Shown piece by piece: positions 34,084 to 39,198 of a DNA stretch of 39,198 nt. Location: NCBI GenBank assembly GCA_900315205.1, contig OMYF01000017.1, positions 1-39,198 of the forward strand. The letters are read 5' to 3'. The DNA comes from an uncultured Acidaminococcus sp. GTDB lineage: Bacteria > Bacillota > Negativicutes > Acidaminococcales > Acidaminococcaceae. Under the pieces are notes generated by a model. That model saw only the letters and a list, made by a program, of their open reading frames with translations. It was not told the origin of the DNA and ran no database searches. Made by a program: the position numbers and the translations under genes. Numbering within the stretch: position 1 is the stretch's first letter; every line of letters starts with the position of its first letter.

Positions 34084-34971
34084 CTATTTGATTTGATTCC
34101 GTTCCAACGTCCGGACAGCTGCCTGGTACACGGGCACATCCACATACTTTCCGTCCACATAGAGATGGGCCTTTTCTTCTTCCGGAGCATTTTCATAGGC
34201 AGTCACGACCCGTCTGGCAAAATCGATTTCCTTTGCACTGTCACTGTAGACAGCATTGATGATGGGCGCATGGCGCAGGTTCGTCAGTCCCCGTCCGGCA
34301 AAGCCCAGCTTTTTGTCATCTTCCGTATCCGTGCGGACAAAGGCCTCCACATCAGGATTTTCCCCTTCCGGGCAGAATACAGCCGTATCAAAGGCATCGA
34401 CGCCGGCTGCCCTGGCATCCATGACGAGCTTCTGCTTGGCATAGACGAGCTGCAGGCTCTTTTCCGTCAGGTCCCGTTTGACTCCCAGGGCCGTCGTCAG
34501 ATCCACAGCGCCAAGGGTCAGTCCGGTCACACGGCTGCTGCAGGAAGCCAGTTCATAGGCGTTGCGGACGCCCAGAGGGGTCTCGATCATAAGGAACAGT
34601 TCCACCGTGTTCCGCGGCTTGTCGTGGGTCAGCTCATACTGTGTAATGATGGCATCCACATCAAGCACATCACGGGGATTTTCGCATTTGGGCAGACGGA
34701 TGATATCGGGCAGGCAGGGCAGGACTGCCTCCAGATCCCTGCGTCCCCACGGAGAATCAAAGGAATTGATCCGGACTGCCACTTCCTTGCTCCCAAAATC
34801 CGTATGACGAAGAGTCTCCACGACCCACGCGCGGGCCTTTTCCTTGGCACCGGCCGGGCATAAGTCTTCCAGTTCAAAAGTAATCACGTCCGCCTCGCTG
34901 GCAAGCGCTTCCTGCAATTTCTGATCATCCCCGCCGATAACCCATGCCAGGGATCTGCGTACTTTGCTCAT
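34084..34971 (-). CDS. CitE-like HpcH/HpaI family lyase
   Basis: 295 aa. TIM-barrel family of citrate lyase beta subunit, citramalyl-CoA lyase and malyl-CoA lyase/thioesterase. Visible motifs: TFELEDLCPAGAKEKAR (metal-proximal acid), VRINSFDSPWGRRDL, IRLPKCEN, LFLMIETPLGVRNA with the metal Glu, and LTLGAVDLTTALG with the metal Asp. No citD or citF is adjacent, so it is probably a stand-alone CoA-thioester lyase/thioesterase and not part of a citrate lyase complex; the reaction is undetermined. ATG 34971 follows GAAGGAGAAG. Confidence 0.85.
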   Translation of the reverse strand: MSKVRRSLAWVIGGDDQKLQEALASEADVITFELEDLCPAGAKEKARAWVVETLRHTDFGSKEVAVRINSFDSPWGRRDLEAVLPCLPDIIRLPKCENPRDVLDVDAIITQYELTHDKPRNTVELFLMIETPLGVRNAYELASCSSRVTGLTLGAVDLTTALGVKRDLTEKSLQLVYAKQKLVMDARAAGVDAFDTAVFCPEGENPDVEAFVRTDTEDDKKLGFAGRGLTNLRHAPIINAVYSDSAKEIDFARRVVTAYENAPEEEKAHLYVDGKYVDVPVYQAAVRTLERNQIK

Positions 34972-35021
34972 ATTCTTCTCCTTCTATCCAGATCATGGAA
35001 CGGTTCCACTGTATTCCTTCT

Positions 35022-35051
35022 ATTGTAGAAAATGGATTTTGTCCTGTCCAA
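35022..35051 (-). promoter_or_regulatory. Probable promoter of the CitE-like gene
   Basis: Minus strand: TTGGAC (35051-35046), 18-bp spacer, TACAAT (35027-35022), about 50 bp before the ATG. Confidence 0.55.
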
Positions 35052-35194
35052 TATGGATTTTGCATAATTTAATAAGGATCGCTTATAATTTTTATTTCAA
35101 TTCCATTTTTCCATAGGCTGTGCTTATGCAGCTTCCTGCAGAAAGCAGCCGGAAATCCTGCAAAACCAAAAAGCACTTTAAAAATGTTCCTTCT

Positions 35195-35235
35195 GCAAAT
35201 AAAATAAGAGAGGCACTGGAAAATTCCAATGCCTC
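35195..35235 (-). terminator. Terminator of tRNA-Ser(GCT)
   Basis: GAGGCA-C-TGGAA (35210-35221) pairs with TTCCA-A-TGCCTC (35224-35235), then a minus-strand T-rich tail (TCTTATTTTATTT). It starts 15 bp after the tRNA 3' end. Confidence 0.75.
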
Positions 35236-35249
35236 CCGATTTTCTTATA

Positions 35250-35340
35250 TGGCGGAGTGGCAGGGATTTGAACCCTGGCGGGGTGTAACCCCCCTAACGA
35301 TTTAGCAAACCGTCCTCTTCAGCCACTTGAGTACCACTCC
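35250..35340 (-). tRNA. tRNA-Ser(GCT), CCA encoded
   Basis: 91 nt with a long variable arm, as expected for a class II serine tRNA. Acceptor arms GGAGTGG/CCACTCC, discriminator G, encoded CCA at 35252-35250. The anticodon loop TTGCTAA gives anticodon GCT (codons AGC/AGU). The T loop is GGTTCAAATCC. Confidence 0.95.
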
Positions 35341-35358
35341 GAAACAACTGACTAGATT

Positions 35359-35387
35359 ACTTTACACGATAATCCCAAAAAAGTCAA
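35359..35387 (-). promoter_or_regulatory. Promoter of tRNA-Ser(GCT)
   Basis: Minus strand: TTGACT (35387-35382), 17-bp spacer, TAAAGT (35364-35359), about 20 bp before the tRNA 5' end. Confidence 0.75.
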
Positions 35388-35438
35388 GCACTTTGAGGAG
35401 AACCCCGGCTCAATCTGCTGACGGAAAGGAGTTCCGCT

Positions 35439-36341
35439 GTGAAACGCTTTTTTCTGTTCCTCCTGGCAGCCCTCACCCTGCTGTCCGCCTGCCGTCCTGA
35501 CCTGCCGCAGCCTTCTGGGCCGGACCCGGAAGCCGGCACGGAGTCCCGTTCCTTCAGGGCGGGACAGGGTGAGACCCTGTGTGATTTTGGCAGCCGCACC
35601 ATTTCACTTTATTACGTAAAACCGGAAGGCTGGACACCGGACCGGCCACTTCTCCTTTATTTCCACGGAAAAGGGCGCCGGGCCGAAGCCATCTGTACAG
35701 CTCTCCGGGAAAGCGCGGAGAAGGCAAAGGTCTTTCTCGTCTGCCCGCTTTTCCCAGAAACAGCTTTCCCTGAATACGCATCAGGCAATATGCTCGGCCA
35801 TGACGGGAATGGAAAAAGAGTGCTGCAGCCCCGGGAAAAATGGATGTTCACCGCTCTCACCCGATTTGCGGCAGAACTGAAACAGCGCACCGGTGCCGCA
35901 GGCCCCTTTGTGGTGCTGGGGCATTCCGCGGGCAGCCAGCTGCTGCACCGCTATGTCCTTTTTGGCGATACCCGGATCTTCAGCTCGATCTACTGTGCCA
36001 ATGCGGGCTGGTATACCCTGCCGGAAGCAGATATCCCCTTCCCTTACGGCCTCAAAGGGCTGCCGCCCGGGACCTGTTCCCTCGAAACTGCCTTTTTACG
36101 GCCTGTTACACTCCTCGTCGGAGAAAATGACACAAAGACCAGTTTCGGTCTCCGGATGACACCCCGCGCCGCCGCGCAGGGCAAAAACCGTCTCGAACGG
36201 GGCCGGAATTTCTTTGCCTCCGCAGAACGTGCCGCCCGCAGGCAGGGGATCACCCTGCGCTGGACCCTGGAGACCGTCCCGGATACAGGTCATGACAGCG
36301 TAAAGATCGGCAAATATGTGCTGGAAAAGATGATACCGTGA
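35439..36341 (+). CDS. Alpha/beta-hydrolase lipoprotein
   Basis: 300 aa. A lipoprotein signal peptide with lipobox LLSAC (Cys18) places it on a membrane facing the periplasm or surface. The hydrolase core shows RPLLLYFHGKG (oxyanion region, about residues 70-79), nucleophile elbow GHSAGS (Ser163), a probable acid at Asp231 in LVGENDTKTS, and His285 in PDTGHDS. This is a complete triad in canonical order, resembling esterase/PHB-depolymerase-like families; the substrate is unknown. The start is GTG 35439 with AAAGGAG upstream. It lies just downstream of a divergent tRNA gene and converges on the glutaredoxin-like gene. Confidence 0.82.
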   Translation: MKRFFLFLLAALTLLSACRPDLPQPSGPDPEAGTESRSFRAGQGETLCDFGSRTISLYYVKPEGWTPDRPLLLYFHGKGRRAEAICTALRESAEKAKVFLVCPLFPETAFPEYASGNMLGHDGNGKRVLQPREKWMFTALTRFAAELKQRTGAAGPFVVLGHSAGSQLLHRYVLFGDTRIFSSIYCANAGWYTLPEADIPFPYGLKGLPPGTCSLETAFLRPVTLLVGENDTKTSFGLRMTPRAAAQGKNRLERGRNFFASAERAARRQGITLRWTLETVPDTGHDSVKIGKYVLEKMIP

Positions 36342-36420
36342 AAGATCATGCGGAAATACAGCAGCCGGGATTTGACCGGCAGAATCAGCGAATCCATCCG
36401 GCATGGCTTTCCCCGGTCCG

Positions 36421-36708
36421 TCAGTCCTGCATGGCTGCCCGGAACACTTCCTTTACATGATCCCGGATGATTTCATACGTATCGTCCGGAGATGCTTCGT
36501 ACAGTTTTTTGCCATCCACAAAGAAAGTCGGCACATAATAATAGGAATCCCCATAGACCGCAGCCTTATCAGGTTCCGCTGCTTCGTCAATGGCTTCGAA
36601 AGGGACCTGCCTGCAGGCCGGATTCTCTTCCTTCAGTTCAGCCATGGCCCTGCGCGCATTGGCGCAGTAGGGACAGGTCGCTAAATAGATGAATGTAATT
36701 TTTTTCAT
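36421..36708 (-). CDS. Glutaredoxin/thioredoxin-like protein with CPYC
   Basis: 95 aa, single thioredoxin fold. Active site CPYC (Cys12, Cys15), cis-Pro in YYYVPTFFVDGKKL (about residues 55-68), and a C-terminal helix. CPYC is the classic dithiol glutaredoxin motif, but the fold could serve a non-glutathione thiol. I placed the start at ATG 36708, after AAGGAGG; the open frame extends 21 codons into the end of ggt. Only 13 bp separate it from ggt, so they are probably co-transcribed, which links it to gamma-glutamyl/thiol metabolism (inference). Confidence 0.82.
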   Translation of the reverse strand: MKKITFIYLATCPYCANARRAMAELKEENPACRQVPFEAIDEAAEPDKAAVYGDSYYYVPTFFVDGKKLYEASPDDTYEIIRDHVKEVFRAAMQD

Positions 36709-36721
36709 ATCCTTTTCCTCC

Positions 36722-38335
36722 TTACCAGGCGGCCACCATGCCGTCAGCCCGGGGTTCCGTGGCTCCGGCAAGGACGCCTTCCCGATTCCTCAAGATCATC
36801 TGACCGCGGCCAAAACCGGTGGCATCCGGGTTAACCGTCACTTCATGCCCGCGGCGGCGCAGGCTGTCCGCCACAGCTCTTCCGAAACCGGGTTCCAGTT
36901 CGATCTTCCTGCCGCCCAGCCACTGCCACCGCGGCGCGTCCAGGGCCTCCTGCGGATTGAGGCCGTAATCGATCAGATTCATCAGGACCTGTACATGGCC
37001 CTGGGGCTGCATGAAGCCACCCATGACGCCAAAAGGCCCTACGGGGGCCCCGTCCTTCAGCAGAAAACCGGGAATGATGGTATGATACGGTTTCTTGCCG
37101 GGCATGAGGACGTTCGCCGCGGTTTCATCCAGGCGGAAGCTGCAGCCCCGGTCATTCAGGGAAATGCCGTATCCGGGAATGACGATGCCGCTGCCAAAGC
37201 CTTTGAAGTTGCTCTGGATGAAGGAAACCATATTTCCTTCTCCATCGGCCGCGCAAAGATATACCGTGCCGCCGCAGTCCGGATCGATGGGTTTTGGCAG
37301 CAGCGCAGCTTCTCCGATTTCTGCCGCCCGGCCTGCTGCATACGCATCGCTCAGCAGATGCGCGACGGGCATCTTCATGGCTCTGGGATCGGTGATGTAC
37401 TCCTGTCCGTCCACAAAAGCGAGCTTCATCGCCTCGAGCTGCCGGTGGACGGTCTGCTCCGCATCACGGTCCGCCAGTCTGCCCAGTTTCTGCAGGATAT
37501 TGAGAGCCATCAGCGCCACGATGCCGTGGCCATTGGGCGGCAGCTCGCAGACATCATAGCCATGGTACCGCAGCTGCACCGGCGTCACCCATTCTGCCCG
37601 GTAGGCAGCAAGGTCTTCTTCGCGCAGGGCTCCGCCCGTCCTGCGTGAAAATGTATCGATCGCAGCCGCGATTTCCCCGCGGTAGAAGCTTTCGCAGCCG
37701 GTCGCAGCCAGCTTGCGCAGCGCTGCGGCATGGTCCGGCAGGCGGACAACCGCTCCCGGCCGGGGGGCACCGGACTGCAGGAAAGTCTCAAAGAACGGCT
37801 GGAAAGCAGGTTCATCCCGGTACGGTTCAAAAGTCTCCTCCGCCCGCTGCCAGAGCAGGCTCGTCACGGGCTGGACCGCATACCCGTCTTCCGCATAGGC
37901 GATGGCCGGCTCGAACAGTTCGGCAAAGGGCAGCCGTCCAAACCGCCGATGCAGCTCCGCCCAGGCCGAAGGCGCCCCGGGAACTGTCACAGGAAGCCAG
38001 CCCCGGTCCGGCATCTTCGTGCATCCCGTCTTTCTGACGGCCTCCACCGATAATGCCCGCGGTGCATATCCACTGCCGTTCAGACCATAAAGGGATTTTG
38101 TCCCGGCATCCCACAGGATGGCAAAGGCGTCGCTGCCAAGGCCGTTGCTGGTCGGTTCCAGGACTGTCATAGAGACGGCCGCCGCAAGGATGGCATCGAC
38201 AGCATTGCCGCCCCGTTTGAGCATGTCGAGGCCCGCAAGCGCTGCCAGAGGCTGGGACGTGCAGACCATGCCGCGGCGGCCGTACACGACACTGCGGCGG
38301 GATGGATACCGGTAACTCAGTGCATCAAAATCCAT
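36722..38335 (-). CDS. ggt: Gamma-glutamyltransferase family protein (predicted cytosolic)
   Basis: 537 aa. Ntn-hydrolase that self-cleaves before a Thr; here the candidate is Thr357 in DPDCGGTVYLC. Other family segments: MVCTSQPLAALAGLDMLKRGGNAVDA, LEPTSNGLGSDAF, PNGHGIVALMALNIL, and the C-terminal MGGFMQPQGHVQVLMNL and DAPRW. No signal peptide is visible (MDFDALSYRYPSRRS), so it is likely cytosolic, as in the YwrD-like subgroup and unlike exported GGT. It may act on glutathione, gamma-glutamyl peptides or capric polymers; the substrate is unproven. ATG 38335 follows AAAGGAATAAGGT. Confidence 0.88.
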   Translation of the reverse strand: MDFDALSYRYPSRRSVVYGRRGMVCTSQPLAALAGLDMLKRGGNAVDAILAAAVSMTVLEPTSNGLGSDAFAILWDAGTKSLYGLNGSGYAPRALSVEAVRKTGCTKMPDRGWLPVTVPGAPSAWAELHRRFGRLPFAELFEPAIAYAEDGYAVQPVTSLLWQRAEETFEPYRDEPAFQPFFETFLQSGAPRPGAVVRLPDHAAALRKLAATGCESFYRGEIAAAIDTFSRRTGGALREEDLAAYRAEWVTPVQLRYHGYDVCELPPNGHGIVALMALNILQKLGRLADRDAEQTVHRQLEAMKLAFVDGQEYITDPRAMKMPVAHLLSDAYAAGRAAEIGEAALLPKPIDPDCGGTVYLCAADGEGNMVSFIQSNFKGFGSGIVIPGYGISLNDRGCSFRLDETAANVLMPGKKPYHTIIPGFLLKDGAPVGPFGVMGGFMQPQGHVQVLMNLIDYGLNPQEALDAPRWQWLGGRKIELEPGFGRAVADSLRRRGHEVTVNPDATGFGRGQMILRNREGVLAGATEPRADGMVAAW

Positions 38336-38536
38336 ACCTTATTCCTTTCTGCGCCTGCCAAAACCCTGCAGCCGTCGGTTCCTGCCGCCCGCTGCCGATT
38401 TTCCGGCGCCATCCGTTGTTTTTCCTTTATTGTACAATACACAGGCCCGCATTGCACCTGTAAAATCAAAACCGGGGATGCTGAATCATCAGGCCTGCAG
38501 GAACCCGTTCCCCCGCCTGCAGCCTTGCGCCATTTC

Positions 38537-38565
38537 TTGACAAGGGGTGGAAGTTCCTATATACT
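38537..38565 (+). promoter_or_regulatory. Promoter of tRNA-Ser(TGA)
   Basis: TTGACA (38537-38542), 17-bp spacer, TATACT (38560-38565), 13 bp before the tRNA. Confidence 0.85.
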
Positions 38566-38578
38566 TTAGCTGTTGCAC

Positions 38579-38667
<89 letters not shown>

Positions 38668-38698
38668 TTTGTTTTATCGCTGCGATATGATACGGATA

Positions 38699-38741
38699 AC
38701 AGCCTGCAAACTCGATTCCACGAGTTTTGCAGGCTGTTTTA
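38699..38741 (+). terminator. Terminator between tRNA-Ser and the ABC gene
   Basis: ACAGCCTGCAAA-CTCG pairs with CGAG-TTTTGCAGGCTGT with one bulge (38699-38714 / 38721-38737), followed by TTTAT. It can also serve the convergent minus-strand ABC gene. Confidence 0.8.
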
Positions 38742-38765
38742 TATATTGCCCTGCTTTTTCCCTGC

Positions 38766-39198
38766 TCATTCCAGTTCAAATGCACCGGTATACAGCTGCC
38801 AGTACATGCCGTGCCGCGCCAGAAGCTCTTCGTGAGTACCCCGCTCCCGGATCTTTCCGTGCTCCAGCACCAGGATCTGATCCGCGTTCCGCACAGTGGA
38901 GAGCCGGTGGGCAATGACGAACACCGTCCGTCCCTCCATCAGGGCATCCATCCCCCGCTGGACGATCCGTTCCGTCCGCGTGTCGATGCTGGAAGTGGCT
39001 TCGTCCATGATCATGACCGGCGGATCGGCCACCGCTGCCCTGGCAATGGCAAGCAGCTGGCACTGACCCTGGCTGAGGCCGGCTCCGGCCCCCTTCAGAA
39101 CCGTATCATATCCCTGGGGCAGGTGCCGGATAAAGCTGTCCGCCCCGACCCGTACGGCCGCCGCCACACATTCTTCAGCGGAAGCATCCAGCCGTCCG
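38766..39198 (-). CDS. ABC exporter ATP-binding domain, C-terminal part (runs off window)
   Basis: About 144 codons are visible; the membrane domain and Walker A are beyond the right edge. The frame continues upstream of the first internal start as GRLDASAEEC, matching the usual segment after the Q-loop. Motifs: GLSQGQCQLLAIARA, a signature with Ser-Gln-Gly-Gln in place of the common SGGQ; Walker B VMIMDEATSSID; D-loop; and the H-loop VIAHRLSTV. The C-terminus RERGTHEELLARHGMYWQLY is typical of MsbA/MdlB-type exporters. The substrate cannot be told. Confidence 0.9.
   Translation of the reverse strand, partial: GRLDASAEECVAAAVRVGADSFIRHLPQGYDTVLKGAGAGLSQGQCQLLAIARAAVADPPVMIMDEATSSIDTRTERIVQRGMDALMEGRTVFVIAHRLSTVRNADQILVLEHGKIRERGTHEELLARHGMYWQLYTGAFELE

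Noticed and set aside
35120..35305. A 61-codon plus-strand frame
   Set aside because: Its second half is the complement of tRNA-Ser(GCT); the WQGFEPWRG tail is a well-known artefact of translating serine tRNA genes.

Overview
The window reads as chromosome of a diderm Firmicute of the class Negativicutes, most likely near Acidaminococcus or Phascolarctobacterium; this assignment is an inference. The supporting signs are Gram-positive-type regulation (a T-box leader, a CIRCE operator, strong GGAGG ribosome sites, the B. subtilis-like tmk-holB-yaaT-rsmI-metG-tatD-yabE-rnmV-ksgA gene order) combined with an outer-membrane protein: a YadA-type trimeric autotransporter that carries a C-terminal SLH domain. 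The coding sequence is GC-rich. I saw no insertion sequence, phage, integrase, CRISPR array or rRNA.

Layout. 1-3.3 kb: the 5' part of an alanine dehydrogenase/transhydrogenase-like gene, divergent from nfnA-nfnB, the electron-bifurcating ferredoxin:NADP oxidoreductase. 3.3-8.7 kb: a T-box controlled leuA-leuC-leuD-leuB leucine operon. 8.7-9.8 kb: two unrecognised genes. 10.1-12.4 kb: groES-groEL under a perfect CIRCE. 12.4-17.1 kb: the accessory-looking part, with two paralogous XRE regulators, hairpin-rich non-coding DNA and the autotransporter. 17.2-22.8 kb: metG-tatD-yabE-rnmV-ksgA plus a small Cys-rich protein, all on the minus strand. 23-25.4 kb: yeiH, a divergent lysR and a guanidinium-type SMR exporter. 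25.6-31.5 kb: Orn/Lys/Arg decarboxylase-tmk-holB-yaaT-trmN6-rsmI, a tightly overlapping minus-strand operon. 31.6-35 kb: pepC, a HAD-IIA phosphatase and a CitE-like lyase. 35.2-39.2 kb: two tRNA-Ser genes flanking a lipoprotein hydrolase and a ggt/glutaredoxin-like pair, then the end of an ABC exporter.

How it fits together. Most genes are housekeeping: amino-acid synthesis, redox balance, translation, chaperones, replication-linked functions and peptide or gamma-glutamyl breakdown. The most system-like signal is at 12.5-17.1 kb. The two XRE genes and the autotransporter each have a promoter with the same TTGTYC -35 element followed directly by TTTTG, a 17-bp spacer, and a leader of about 150 nt. 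This suggests that the regulators control themselves and the surface adhesin through one box. A second unexplained signal is a degenerate 7-bp-phased repeat present in three separate intergenic regions in the first 10 kb.
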